Numbered from the stretch's first letter, positions 44,645-53,796 are shown. The stretch is 64,000 nt of DNA from Acinetobacter sp. ANC 7912 (GCF_039862785.1 NZ_CP156795.1:2356001-2420000); one strand, 5' to 3'. Numbers and translations: made by a program. The notes: a model not told the origin generated them from the letters alone.

Positions 44645-44970
44645 ACCATCGGCCCTACGGGTTGACCATTATTTAGTGCAATCAAGCCTTTTGCGAGTCG
44701 GTAAACATTCCAGACAAAGACAAAAAATAAAATTGCAAAGCCCACCAGTACCGCTGTTAATAGTCCGCCAATCAGATAACCAATCAGGCTCACCCAGAAA
44801 GTTCGAATCTGCCAGGTGGCATGACTTTCCAGCCAGGTGCCTTGCATTTCATTGCGTTTCCAGTAATTCATAATTACGGCAATAATCGGGGTCACGCCGA
44901 CAAAAAATCCTAAAATATAAAGGATATAAGTAATCAGGTTATATTGTTTTAGTTTTTCTATATCTGCCAT
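44641..44970 (-). CDS. Small membrane protein with four hydrophobic stretches (DUF4870-like)
   Basis: A 109-residue protein starting MADIEKLKQYN. Hydrophobic segments are at about 12-34, 57-80 and 80-95, with the 'SHATWQIRTFWVSLIGYLIGG' region (part) typical of DUF4870/Tic20-like small membrane proteins. AGGAG is nine bases upstream of ATG44970; a longer frame to 45006 lacks support. The stop (TAG) overlaps the stop (TAA) of the facing PLP gene by four bases, so transcripts overlap in antisense. Confidence 0.75.
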   Translation of the reverse strand: MADIEKLKQYNLITYILYILGFFVGVTPIIAVIMNYWKRNEMQGTWLESHATWQIRTFWVSLIGYLIGGLLTAVLVGFAILFFVFVWNVYRLAKGLIALNNGQPVGPMV

Positions 44971-45152
44971 CAGTGAGTCTCCTTTGGCATTTTTATTGTG
45001 TCTCAAACTATATAAGCCATAAATGCTGAATACAAACGGGTTGCGATAGAGATTTGCTGGGAATCTGTAATTGAATTTGCAGCAGGATCACTAGAGAAAG
45101 CTCGGATAAAATTGTCTATAATGCTGTCCTTTTCTTCTCCCTTGAGTGTGTG

Positions 45153-46352
45153 ATGTCTTCCAATCAATACGATGTTTTAGTCATAGGTGCAGGTGCGTCT
45201 GGTTTAATGACGGCGTATATGGCTGCGCAACGTGGTCGCAAAGTTATCGTAGTGGAAAAGGCCAACAAGGTCGGCAAGAAAATCCTGATGTCCGGTGGCG
45301 GTAAATGTAACTTTACCAACCTGTATGTCGAACCAAGTAACTATATTTCACACAATCCGCATTTTGTGATTTCTGCGCTAAGCCGTTATACCAACTGGGA
45401 CTTTATCGGGCTGGTCTGTAAATACGGCATTGAGTATGAAGAACGCAAGCATGGTCAGCTGTTTACCTTAAATGGGGCCAAAGAAATTCTGGCGATGCTG
45501 CTCGCAGAATGTGACAAAACTGGTCTGGTGGACATCAAGACCAACTGCGAAGTTAAAGCAGTGAATGCTGTTGATGATCAAGGTTTCCAGGTTACAACTT
45601 CACTCGGTTATTTTGAAGTTGAATCTGTAGTCGTTGCTTCTGGAGGTCTGTCTATTCCTACCCTCGGCGGTTCTGGTATTGGTTATGAAATTGCCAAACA
45701 GTTTGGGCACCATGTTTACCCGACCCGCGCTGGTCTGGTGCCTTTCACTTTCTCGGATAATTTTAAGGAAGTCACCACCCGACTCAGCGGTAATGCTGTA
45801 GAAGCAACGCTGTCTAATGAATTAAACAGCTTTACCGAAGCATTGCTATTTACCCATCGTGGCTTGAGTGGCCCAAGCTCATTGCAGTTATCAAATTACT
45901 GGGATGTCGGTCAAAGCTTTAAGATTGATTTCCTGCCGGGTGAAGAGCTGTTCGATTTCTTTAAGTCTAAGAAACAGAGCCAGCCTAAAGTGCTGCTACG
46001 TACTTTATTGACTGAACATTTACCAAAAAGTGTTGTGGTTGAACTACAGAACCTGATCTGGTCTGAAGTAGCAGAAACCTCGATTGGCAATATTAGTGAT
46101 GACAAGCTGGAACAGATTGCCAAACGCCTGCATGGCTTTGAAGTGAAGCCATCGGGAACTGAAGGCTACCGGACTGCCGAAGTGACTTTAGGTGGTGTGG
46201 ATACAACTGAAGTGTCATCAAAAACGATGGAAAGTAAGAAACAGAAAGGCTTGTATTTTGTGGGTGAGGTACTGGATGTAACTGGGCATCTGGGTGGGTT
46301 TAATTTCCAATGGGCATGGTCGTCTGCCCATGCCGCATCAGAATATGTTTAA
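45153..46352 (+). CDS. HI0933/YhiN-family NAD(P)/FAD-dependent oxidoreductase
   Basis: A 399-residue flavoprotein. The N-terminal dinucleotide-binding motif is 'VLVIGAGASGLMTAYMAA' (about 8-25), followed by 'GKKILMSGGGKCNFTN', a hallmark of the HI0933 group, and the C-terminal 'TAEVTLGGVDTTEVSS' (with substrate-proximal Gly) and 'GEVLDVTGHLGGFNFQWAWS'. The reaction is unknown for the family. ATG45153 is preferred over GTG45150. A TATAAT box at 45117-45122 is suitably placed as -10. Confidence 0.9.
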   Translation: MSSNQYDVLVIGAGASGLMTAYMAAQRGRKVIVVEKANKVGKKILMSGGGKCNFTNLYVEPSNYISHNPHFVISALSRYTNWDFIGLVCKYGIEYEERKHGQLFTLNGAKEILAMLLAECDKTGLVDIKTNCEVKAVNAVDDQGFQVTTSLGYFEVESVVVASGGLSIPTLGGSGIGYEIAKQFGHHVYPTRAGLVPFTFSDNFKEVTTRLSGNAVEATLSNELNSFTEALLFTHRGLSGPSSLQLSNYWDVGQSFKIDFLPGEELFDFFKSKKQSQPKVLLRTLLTEHLPKSVVVELQNLIWSEVAETSIGNISDDKLEQIAKRLHGFEVKPSGTEGYRTAEVTLGGVDTTEVSSKTMESKKQKGLYFVGEVLDVTGHLGGFNFQWAWSSAHAASEYV

Positions 46353-46380
46353 TCAACGCACTATCTAGGAACGTTTTGAA

Positions 46381-46575
46381 TTACTCCAGATAATCCGTCT
46401 TAAACAGAACAAGATTGGCCGTATTTTGCAAACGGTCAATCGTCAATTGCATTTTCTCTGCCGCTTCTTGCAGATAACTTGCAACTTCACCCTCTGAACC
46501 CATGTTTAAAACGTTTTTAAGTACTTTCAACATTTTATTGATCTCCATTTTATTGATCTCCATTTTATTTATCAT
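46381..46575 (-). CDS. Short hypothetical protein with N-terminal tandem repeat
   Basis: A 64-residue frame beginning MINKMEINKMEINKMLKVLK. The first 15 residues are the product of a 15-bp sequence repeated in tandem (about two copies), each with its own ATG, so translation could start at any of several Met codons. The rest ('EGEVASYLQEAAEKMQLTID') is helical and hydrophilic. AAGGA at about 46583-46587 supports ATG46575. No family recognised; small and therefore tentative. Confidence 0.6.
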   Translation of the reverse strand: MINKMEINKMEINKMLKVLKNVLNMGSEGEVASYLQEAAEKMQLTIDRLQNTANLVLFKTDYLE

Positions 46576-46661
46576 TTATTATCCTTAAGCAAATATTAGA
46601 CCAAATACTCTAATATTCATTTAAATATTACATGAAATAAAAATATAAACCAGTCTCAGCC

Positions 46662-46850
46662 TTATGATTTTTCTTGATTTTCTTCTTCAGAATCCGATGG
46701 TTCGGCTTGAAGATTAGGTTCAACAGGCTGCTCGTCCTGAATTTCGCTATTACCACTAAAAATAAAACGATAGGCCGCAGTCAGAAAGCCAATGGTAATC
46801 CCCGCAATCACTAAAGGTGCCACAATTTTATTTGGTTTTTTTATTTTCAT
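46662..46850 (-). CDS. Small single-pass membrane protein with acidic tail
   Basis: A 62-residue protein. A basic N-terminus (MKIKKPNK), one membrane helix about residues 9-31 (IVAPLVIAGITIGFLTAAYR) and a Glu/Pro/Ser-rich acidic tail. GAGGAA precedes ATG46850. It lies downstream of the terminator of the MscS-like gene, so is probably expressed separately. Function unknown. Confidence 0.65.
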   Translation of the reverse strand: MKIKKPNKIVAPLVIAGITIGFLTAAYRFIFSGNSEIQDEQPVEPNLQAEPSDSEEENQEKS

Positions 46851-46872
46851 GAATTGTTCCTCATCAGTGAAC

Positions 46873-46902
46873 AAAATCGACCACCTAAAGGTGGCCGATT
46901 TT
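46873..46902 (-). terminator. Terminator of the MscS-like gene
   Basis: Stem AAAATCG-CCACC / GGTGG-CGATTTT with a central TAAA/TTTA and one mismatch, about 17 bases after the stop. Confidence 0.75.
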
Positions 46903-46918
46903 GAATGGTTTGAACAGG

Positions 46919-48754
46919 TTATTTCGGGTCATCTTTGTTTGGATGACTGTCCACATCAGGTTCATCTTCTCCGGTCGAACCAAATGGATTATTGGCAGGT
47001 GGATGAGTCGGATCAACCTTGAGCGCATCCGGCACAGCCTGATCCACATCTGGAGTGACCTGATCTACACCCGATGCTTCATCGTCCTGTGGCGCTGTAG
47101 TTAGCGTTGCAGGCGTACTGTTGGAAAGATCAGTACGCATCGGCGCATTGTCATCATTTCCCTGTCCTTGAGTAGACATCGTGGTTCCTCCAGAAGTCGA
47201 TGTAGTTGAGGTAGTACCCGTCGTTCCAGCCAGACTGGATGTCAATCCTGATGCACTATCATCTTTGTTCTTTAATGGATTCGGTTCTTTTGCTTCGCGT
47301 TTCGCTTTATCGATCAGATCTGTCAATACACGTTCTGCCGGCTGACGACCACCCAGACCAAAGGCCAGTGCAAAAGCAACTGCCACAGAACCCAGGGTCA
47401 GACCGAAGGCCAGATTGACGATCGAATCGGCGATCCCCATGGCCCGCAGACCCATAGCAACTACAAGGCCCATAATCAGGACACGTACCAGATTGCCTAA
47501 CCAGCGTGAACTGTTGTATTCACCTCGTTGGACAATATTCGCTACGATATTCGCCAGCCAGAAACCGATGACCAGAATCACAGCACCGAGCAAGATGTTT
47601 GCACCAAAATAGATGAACATCGCGATCAGGTCGCTGACCTGTTCAAAGCCAAGACGGTCTGCGGCTTCAGAAACAGCAAACAGCATGGTAAACAGGATGA
47701 TCAGACAACCGACAACATAAGACAGTTTGGTTTGACCCAGGAAGCGTTGCAGATCCAGTTTTGCCGGAATTTCATCTACACCGGTACCCGCAACTAGTTC
47801 AGTGACCAGATTCGCTACCAGTTTTGCGACCACATAAGCCAGAATCAGAATCAGAGCCGCGGCAATGATATTCGGGATGGCATTCATCACCTCATACAGC
47901 ATCGCTGTGGCTGGCTGTGAAATCGCCTCGATACCCAGTGCTTCAAAGGCAATGATCAGTGCCGTGATAATAATCACTGCAAAGATAAAGGTGCCAATCA
48001 CCTGAATCACATTGGAGTTCTTGAACAGCCCTACTTTCTCTGCCTGCTGCTGCACATTCAGGCTACGCAGCAATCCTTCAACAATACCGCGAACAATTTT
48101 CGCCAGAATATAGCCGACAAAAATGATCACACCGGCGATAAAGATGTTTGGCAGATAACCCACGACATCGTTGACCATGTTCTGCACTGGATAGAGCAAT
48201 CCGCTCAAGCCAAGAATCGACAGGACTATTGGCAGGAATAACAGCAGAATCAGCCAGTAGATAATTTCACTGATATTTTCACTGAGGGGCTTAACGCCGA
48301 CTTCCGAGCTGAGTTTTTCATCCAGTTGCGTTCGATCCAGTAATTTTTGCAGTCCAACCTTGACCAGATTCGCCACAATCCAGCCAATAAAACCGACGGC
48401 GATCGCAGCCAGCAACTGCGGAATAAACAGCAAGAACTGCTGCAGCATGTTGCTGAACGGTCCGCTGACATTGGTCAGATTGAGGACATTCAGTGCACCA
48501 ACCACCGCAATGATCAGAATGATCCAGAACACGACTCTGGCAATGATATTTTCAACATTGGAGCGATGCCCTGTAGCATGGCTTAACCGTTCATTGGTAC
48601 CGAGTTTCTGCAGGACTTTTTTCACGCCTGCGGAGACCAGCAAAGCAATGACCCAACCGATCAGTAGAATGACCACTGCACTCAATATGGGATGAAACTG
48701 CTCCCAAAAGTACACGGCATCATAACCACCTGGGCCTCTTATATATTCGTTCAT
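46919..48754 (-). CDS. MscS-like protein built of repeated TM-helix (PF05552-type) units
   Basis: A 611-residue membrane protein. At least five units of the kind '..ILLIGWVIALLVSAGVKKVLQK' recur at about residues 25-60, 112-147, 198-232, 285-320 and 382-410, each an amphipathic-ended transmembrane helix as in the 'conserved TM helix' family next to MscS channels. A last helix 'GLTLGSVAVAFALAFGLGG' (about 450-468) resembles the MscS TM3 pore helix, but the soluble MscS beta domain is missing. The final ~110 residues are a Thr/Ser/Asp/Pro-rich low-complexity tail. A mechanosensitive or osmotic role is inferred. Confidence 0.85.
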   Translation of the reverse strand: MNEYIRGPGGYDAVYFWEQFHPILSAVVILLIGWVIALLVSAGVKKVLQKLGTNERLSHATGHRSNVENIIARVVFWIILIIAVVGALNVLNLTNVSGPFSNMLQQFLLFIPQLLAAIAVGFIGWIVANLVKVGLQKLLDRTQLDEKLSSEVGVKPLSENISEIIYWLILLLFLPIVLSILGLSGLLYPVQNMVNDVVGYLPNIFIAGVIIFVGYILAKIVRGIVEGLLRSLNVQQQAEKVGLFKNSNVIQVIGTFIFAVIIITALIIAFEALGIEAISQPATAMLYEVMNAIPNIIAAALILILAYVVAKLVANLVTELVAGTGVDEIPAKLDLQRFLGQTKLSYVVGCLIILFTMLFAVSEAADRLGFEQVSDLIAMFIYFGANILLGAVILVIGFWLANIVANIVQRGEYNSSRWLGNLVRVLIMGLVVAMGLRAMGIADSIVNLAFGLTLGSVAVAFALAFGLGGRQPAERVLTDLIDKAKREAKEPNPLKNKDDSASGLTSSLAGTTGTTSTTSTSGGTTMSTQGQGNDDNAPMRTDLSNSTPATLTTAPQDDEASGVDQVTPDVDQAVPDALKVDPTHPPANNPFGSTGEDEPDVDSHPNKDDPK

Positions 48755-48921
48755 GTCATCCTGCCCTCTTTTAGTTTTACTGTCGTTATAAATAAGTATT
48801 TACAGACTTCTTATACGGGAGTTGTAAAACCTTTTTGTTGTAACTTTCTCACATTAGAAGTTGAAGTTTTTTTATTCAATTCAGTTATGCAGAACTACAA
48901 CAAATCAGTACATTAGCTTGC

Positions 48922-48952
48922 AAAAAAGCCCTGATTGTTAACCAGGGCTTTA
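48922..48952 (-). terminator. Terminator of the 129-residue membrane protein gene
   Basis: Stem AAAGCCCTG / CAGGGCTTT with a nine-base loop; the minus strand reads out into TTTTTTGC. Confidence 0.85.
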
Positions 48953-48961
48953 AGAGGGATT

Positions 48962-49351
48962 TTACTGTCCAGCAGTACGGCTAGTACCATCGCTACTAGT
49001 GCCGTCACTATCAGTAGCCACACCAACATCCATTCCGCCTGCAGTACCTTCTGCAGTGGCGTCAGTAGTACCAGTGACACCGCTTAAGTTCGCTGGTTGA
49101 TCGAGATCCTGACTACGTCCTTCCCCAGCCTGAGCTGGAGTTGTATTATTCATAGTGGCAGGTTCAGCCGCGGGATTCGGATGATCTGGCGGCGCTTCTT
49201 TAGGTGCAGGTTTTATATCGGCGAACATATAAAACAGCAGCGCCAGCAGGAAGATACCCACTAAAATCAGAATATAGACAGGAATCCTTTTTTTCTGCCG
49301 TGTATCCTCATCATAGTCTGAAGGTGGTGTTTTGTTGAAATCATTAGCCAT
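48962..49351 (-). CDS. Single-pass membrane protein with low-complexity tail
   Basis: A 129-residue protein: charged N-terminus (MANDFNKTPP..KKRIP), one membrane helix about residues 27-47 (VYILILVGIFLLALLFYMF), and an ~80-residue Ala/Thr/Gly/Asp/Ser-rich tail presumed periplasmic. GAGG upstream of ATG49351. The tail composition (Thr-Gly-Asp-Ser runs) matches that of the neighbouring MscS-like protein, which suggests a shared compartment or origin. No family recognised. Confidence 0.68.
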   Translation of the reverse strand: MANDFNKTPPSDYDEDTRQKKRIPVYILILVGIFLLALLFYMFADIKPAPKEAPPDHPNPAAEPATMNNTTPAQAGEGRSQDLDQPANLSGVTGTTDATAEGTAGGMDVGVATDSDGTSSDGTSRTAGQ

Positions 49352-49491
49352 AACCAACCTCACTGTTGTTATTCACATATTTAGAATTTCATCTTAACAA
49401 GCTGATTTTTAAGTTGTGTGAAAAAACTAAGTGAGATGGTGACGGCATGTAAGTTTAAAAATTAAACAGAAATCAATTGTTATTTCAGGGT

Positions 49492-50307
49492 CTAAAACAG
49501 TCTTTTTTGTGGTTGATCCTGTACCGCAACCGGTGTTTCATGTTCATCTTTCAACTGCACACCGGACAGCTGTAACTGGCAGGATTTAGCCATTAATGCA
49601 ATCAGGCGCTGAATCGCGAGTGGATAAGACAACCCGGCAGGACGCACATTGGAAATGCAGTTACGCAGCGCATCATGACAGCCTTTTACCGCATTATAGG
49701 TGTAATAAATACCCATACTGTCGGGTGAACTGAGGCCTGGACGTTCACCGATCAGCATCACCAGCATTTTAGCTTTGAGAATTTCAGCCACTTCATCACC
49801 CAGTGCCACCCGGCTGCCTTTGGCCAGAATGATCGGGGCAATCTTCCAGCCCTGTTCCTGACAGGCTTCGACCAGAGCGGGAATAAAATATGAGGCATTT
49901 TCTTCAATCGCGCGGGCGGAAAGCCCATCTCCAGCGACTATCACCACATCCCAATCATCCTTATGCTCGGCACGATAGTGTTGCAGCATGTTTTTGGAGG
50001 ATTCGGAAAGCAATCGCCCCAGATCCGGACGTTTCAAGTAAATATCTTTTTCAACTGCCTGACTTTCTATTTCCAGTATCGGCAGGCCGATTTTATTCAG
50101 GCTTTGTTTTAAATGTTCCACATGGAACGGCTTGAGCACGGCATCTTTGGCCTGTGCATGCGCCAACTGAAACTCCAGACTCGGCTTGGTCGGCAAACTC
50201 CCGCCAGCACGCCCCAAGGCAATGCGCGCATCAGTATAGGATTTCAGTTTCTCCCAAGGATTGTCTTGTAGTCTGGAGTCATACTTGATATCTGGAACCA
50301 GTTTCAT
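49492..50307 (-). CDS. eutC: Ethanolamine ammonia-lyase light chain
   Basis: A 271-residue small subunit of the adenosylcobalamin-dependent enzyme that splits ethanolamine to acetaldehyde and ammonia. Typical segments: 'DARIALGRAGGSLPT' near residue 25, 'FQLAHAQAKDAV', 'DLGRLLSESS', 'VIVAGDGLSARAIEENA' and 'MLVMLIGERPGLSSPDSMGIY'. AAGGAGG four bases upstream of the ATG. It follows eutB by nine bases on the same strand, so they are coupled. Confidence 0.95.
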   Translation of the reverse strand: MKLVPDIKYDSRLQDNPWEKLKSYTDARIALGRAGGSLPTKPSLEFQLAHAQAKDAVLKPFHVEHLKQSLNKIGLPILEIESQAVEKDIYLKRPDLGRLLSESSKNMLQHYRAEHKDDWDVVIVAGDGLSARAIEENASYFIPALVEACQEQGWKIAPIILAKGSRVALGDEVAEILKAKMLVMLIGERPGLSSPDSMGIYYTYNAVKGCHDALRNCISNVRPAGLSYPLAIQRLIALMAKSCQLQLSGVQLKDEHETPVAVQDQPQKRLF

Positions 50308-50316
50308 CCTACCTCC

Positions 50317-51702
50317 TTAAGATAACAATAATTGGGAAAAGTTTTTTGGCAGTTCGGTCGGCCAATGTAACTGATTGGCCTGCTGAGCCAGAATACCCTG
50401 CTGTTCCAGCCATGCGGCGAATTCTGGGGCAGGTTTCAGACCCAGCAACTGACGGATATATAGCGCATCGTGGAATGAGGTCGTTTGGTAATTCAGCATC
50501 ACATCATCAGATCCCGGAATGCCCATAATAAAATTTAGTCCGGCATTTGCCAGCAAAGTCAGCAATACATCCATATCATCCTGATCGGCATCAGCATGGT
50601 TGGTATAGCAAATGTCACAGCCCATTGGCACTCCGAGCAGCTTGCCGCAGAAATGATCTTCCAAGCCGGCACGAATAATTTGCTTGCCATTATACAGATA
50701 TTCCGGGCCGATAAATCCGACTACAGTATTGACCAGTAGTGGATTAAACTTGCGTGCCACGGCATAAGCACGTGCTTCCAGAGTCTGTTGATCTACCCCA
50801 TGATGGCCATTGCTGGACAAGGCACTGCCCTGTCCTGTTTCAAAGTACATCACGTTCTGCCCCACTGTACCGCGTTTCAGACTTAAGGTGGCTTCGTAGC
50901 CTTCCTGCAACAAAGCCAGATTAATCCCAAAACCGGTATTGGCGGTTTGGGTTCCGGCAATGGACTGAAACATCAGGTCGATCGGAACATTTTTATTCGC
51001 CAGCTGAATCCCAGACGTGATATGGGTCAGCACACAGGACTGGGTTGGAATTTCATATTCATGAATGATGTGATCGAGCAATTTAAGTAACTCAGATAAA
51101 TTCTGCAGATTATCTGTCGCCGGATTAATCCCGATCACCGCATCACCATTGCCATACATCAGGCCATCCAGAATGGAAGCCGAAATTCCCATCAGATCAT
51201 CAGTCGGATGGTTTGGCTGCAAACGCGTGGCCATATGTCCTTCTAAACCGATGGTATTGCGAAACTGGGTGACTACACGGCATTTTTTAGCGACTAAAAT
51301 CAGATCCTGATTACGCATGATTTTGCTGACAGCTGCCACCATTTCCGGCGTCAGCCCCATTTTTAAGGCTATCATTTTTTCAGTCGTGGCATCTTCACTG
51401 AGTAACCAGTTACGAAAATCTCCAACGGTAAAATGCGAAATCGGATAAAAGGCATCGGCATCGTGTTCCTCTAGAATCAAGCGTGTCACTTCATCCTGTT
51501 CATAAGGAATCAGTGCCTCATTCAGAAACTGTTTTAAGGGAACATCTGCCAGACACATCTGGGCAGCAACACGCTCGGTTGCATCATTGGCAGCAATCCC
51601 CGCCAGCTGATCTCCTGAGCGCTCTGGCGTTGCCTTGGCCATCAGGGTTTTCAGATCAGCAAAGATATAATGCTGATTGGCCACATTGATCTGATACAAC
51701 AT
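50317..51702 (-). CDS. eutB: Ethanolamine ammonia-lyase heavy chain
   Basis: A 461-residue catalytic, B12-binding large subunit. Recognisable signatures: 'LMAKATPERSGDQLAGIAA' near the N-terminus, 'FRNTIGLEGHMATRLQPNHP', 'YGNGDAVIGINPATDN', 'FETGQGSALSSNGHHG' and 'MGCDICYTNHADADQDDMD'. Length is normal. It is the middle gene of eat-eutB-eutC. No microcompartment shell, eutA reactivase or aldehyde dehydrogenase is adjacent, so acetaldehyde oxidation must be encoded elsewhere. Confidence 0.96.
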   Translation of the reverse strand: MLYQINVANQHYIFADLKTLMAKATPERSGDQLAGIAANDATERVAAQMCLADVPLKQFLNEALIPYEQDEVTRLILEEHDADAFYPISHFTVGDFRNWLLSEDATTEKMIALKMGLTPEMVAAVSKIMRNQDLILVAKKCRVVTQFRNTIGLEGHMATRLQPNHPTDDLMGISASILDGLMYGNGDAVIGINPATDNLQNLSELLKLLDHIIHEYEIPTQSCVLTHITSGIQLANKNVPIDLMFQSIAGTQTANTGFGINLALLQEGYEATLSLKRGTVGQNVMYFETGQGSALSSNGHHGVDQQTLEARAYAVARKFNPLLVNTVVGFIGPEYLYNGKQIIRAGLEDHFCGKLLGVPMGCDICYTNHADADQDDMDVLLTLLANAGLNFIMGIPGSDDVMLNYQTTSFHDALYIRQLLGLKPAPEFAAWLEQQGILAQQANQLHWPTELPKNFSQLLLS

Positions 51703-51729
51703 TCGCGTGTGCTCCCTTTGCTTGATGGT

Positions 51730-53172
51730 TTAACTCAGTTCTTTTTCTGCAGCTTCAATGCTGGCAAATTCTTCTTCCGGTGTACCGGCCACCAGATGAT
51801 GACGGCTATACAACAGGAAGTAGAGAATCAGCACCACATAAATTGCAGCAGCCATCAGCCAGACTTTTGGATCGACCAGGAAGCCTGCCACCACTGCAAT
51901 AGCAGCCAGCACCAGCGCAATCGAAGCTGTCGCAATACCGCCCGGTGCTTTATATGGACGTGCCAGATCTGTACGAGAGACTTTAAGTTTGATGTAGGAC
52001 ATCATCATCAACACATAAGAAATCGTCGCACCAAATACGGCCATTAGAATCAGCAGGTCACCTTCACCAGACAGTGACAGCAGGAAGCCGATAATACCCG
52101 GAATGATAATCGCCAGATGAGGTGCATGATTGCTGTTGGTCAGCGACAGTTTTTTCGGTAAATAACCGGCACGGGATAGTGCAAAAATTTGACGGGAATA
52201 CGCGTAAATAATCGAGAAGAAGCTTGCGATCAGACCAGCAAGGCCCACGAAGTTCACAAAGCCTGCCATCCAGGTATTCGCGCCATAGACTGTAACCAGC
52301 GCATCGACCAGTGGCGCGCCAGAATCTTTAATGACATCGGCACCTGCAGCGCCCGGCCCCAGTAGCAGAATGCTTAAAGCAAAGAATGCCAGAATCAGCA
52401 TTGAACCAATCAGGCCACGTGGCAAAGATTTCGCTGGATCTTTGGCTTCTTCTGCAGCCAGCGGCACGCCCTCAACTGCCAGGAAAAACCAGATCGCATA
52501 CGGCACGGCAGCCCAGATACCCAGATAGCCCAGTGGCAGAAAGCTGCTTGCGCCTGGTGCTTCAGGATTGACTGCAATATTAAACAAGTTTGCACTATTA
52601 AAATGCGGCAGCATACCAAAGATGAACACCATCAACGCAACAGCAGCGATTGCCGTAATAATGAACATAACCTTGAGTGCTTCACCTGCCCCCTTCAGGT
52701 GTAAGCCCATAAAGATCAGGTAGCTGACCAGATAAATAATCCAGCCGCCAATACCAAATAGTGCTTCACAATACGCTCCGATAAAACAGGCAATGGCAGC
52801 AGGTGCAATCGCATATTCAATCAGGATGGCACTACCAGTCAGATAACCGCCAAACGGGCCAAATGCGATACGGGCAAAACTGTAGCCACCGCCTGCTGTC
52901 GGCAGCATGGTCGACATTTCCGACATCGCCAGACACATGCATAAATACATGAATGCCACCACAATCGTTGCGATGAACATGCCGCCCCAACCGGCCTGGG
53001 CCAGACCAAAGTTCCACCCAGCGAAATCCCCGGAAATGACATAAGCCACTCCTAGACCTACGAGAAGTAACCAGCCGACAGCGCCTTTTTTCAGCTGTCG
53101 CAGGGCAAAATAATCTTCTTGTTCTACAGTTCCGGTGACTCCAGTATCAATCACACTTTTTGACTCTGACAT
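51730..53172 (-). CDS. eat: Ethanolamine permease (APC family)
   Basis: A 480-residue APC-superfamily transporter with about twelve hydrophobic segments. 'LKKGAVGWLLLVGLGVAYVISGDFAGWNFG' (about residues 27-56, shown in part) is the family start, and 'MSTMLPTAGGGYSFARIAFGPFGGYLTG' supplies the unwound TM3-like region. Ethanolamine permeases of this type (Eat) sit beside eutBC in Pseudomonas and Acinetobacter; substrate is inferred from that context. It leads the operon, with 27 bases to eutB. The divergent gene starts 152 bases away. Confidence 0.9.
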   Translation of the reverse strand: MSESKSVIDTGVTGTVEQEDYFALRQLKKGAVGWLLLVGLGVAYVISGDFAGWNFGLAQAGWGGMFIATIVVAFMYLCMCLAMSEMSTMLPTAGGGYSFARIAFGPFGGYLTGSAILIEYAIAPAAIACFIGAYCEALFGIGGWIIYLVSYLIFMGLHLKGAGEALKVMFIITAIAAVALMVFIFGMLPHFNSANLFNIAVNPEAPGASSFLPLGYLGIWAAVPYAIWFFLAVEGVPLAAEEAKDPAKSLPRGLIGSMLILAFFALSILLLGPGAAGADVIKDSGAPLVDALVTVYGANTWMAGFVNFVGLAGLIASFFSIIYAYSRQIFALSRAGYLPKKLSLTNSNHAPHLAIIIPGIIGFLLSLSGEGDLLILMAVFGATISYVLMMMSYIKLKVSRTDLARPYKAPGGIATASIALVLAAIAVVAGFLVDPKVWLMAAAIYVVLILYFLLYSRHHLVAGTPEEEFASIEAAEKELS

Positions 53173-53287
53173 AGCAACCCCTTTGTTTTTCTCATTGTTG
53201 TTAGAAGGTATGCATAAGCCGTACCAGTTCCATCTGGGCTTTTATTTAAAGGAAGTTGAAGCGGTGCCCTATCGATAGGAAATGCGC

Positions 53288-53293
53288 TATAAT
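53288..53293 (+). promoter_or_regulatory. Probable -10 box of the conserved hypothetical gene
   Basis: A perfect TATAAT 31 bases upstream of ATG53325; no strong -35 at the right spacing is visible. Confidence 0.4.
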
Positions 53294-53324
53294 CATCCAC
53301 CTCCTATTTATACACCCGAGTTAT

Positions 53325-53747
53325 ATGGCGTATCGTCAACAAAGTGTATCGCTTGATCTTGACACTGACGTCACACATCAATGTGCCCTGCACTACACCC
53401 GTGATCAACATCTGATTGGAATTATTGAATTCAGCAAGCCAAGCTATCTGCTGCGCTGGCAGGATCTGGAATATTTCCGTCGTCGCACGGAAGAAATGTC
53501 TGTGATGCCATTTCCGGACTGCATTAATGCCATGATTATTGATGTGCGCAATGTAGCGGCCTGGCTCGACAATGACGTGCCGATCATTCCATGGCGTTTA
53601 CTGGAAGAAGAATGTCCAGTGCGTCTAGTTGTGCCTGCAGAACGTATCGAACACTATGCCGGTTTCTTTGAACCAACTTGGCTCACCACCGATGTTGATA
53701 CCGCGATTCACGAAATCCGTGAATTTATGGATATGTTTGTTCATTAA
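53325..53747 (+). CDS. Conserved hypothetical protein (STAS-like fold possible)
   Basis: A 140-residue soluble protein starting MAYRQQSVSLDL. The alternation of strands and helices ('LIGIIEFSKPSYLLRWQDLE', 'NAMIIDVRNVAAWLDND', 'PVRLVVPAERI') and a C-terminal 'AIHEIREFMDMF' helix recall STAS/SpoIIAA-like domains, but this is a weak visual resemblance. A frame extending upstream to TTG53256 runs over the -10 box and is rejected. It is transcribed divergently from eat and ends at a strong terminator. Confidence 0.65.
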   Translation: MAYRQQSVSLDLDTDVTHQCALHYTRDQHLIGIIEFSKPSYLLRWQDLEYFRRRTEEMSVMPFPDCINAMIIDVRNVAAWLDNDVPIIPWRLLEEECPVRLVVPAERIEHYAGFFEPTWLTTDVDTAIHEIREFMDMFVH

Positions 53748-53761
53748 GTGACAATGATGAA

Positions 53762-53787
53762 AAAAACCTCCGTCGGGAGGTTTTTTT
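53762..53787 (+). terminator. Rho-independent terminator of the conserved hypothetical gene
   Basis: Stem AACCTCC / GGAGGTT with a GTCG loop and seven T's, 15-20 bases after the stop. Its A-rich left side makes it potentially bidirectional. Confidence 0.9.
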
Positions 53788-53796
53788 GTGCCTAAA

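Noticed and set aside
53173..53324. B12 riboswitch ahead of the ethanolamine genes
   Set aside because: No cobalamin-box or kissing-loop pattern seen in the 150-base gap, which is too short for a full element plus two promoters.
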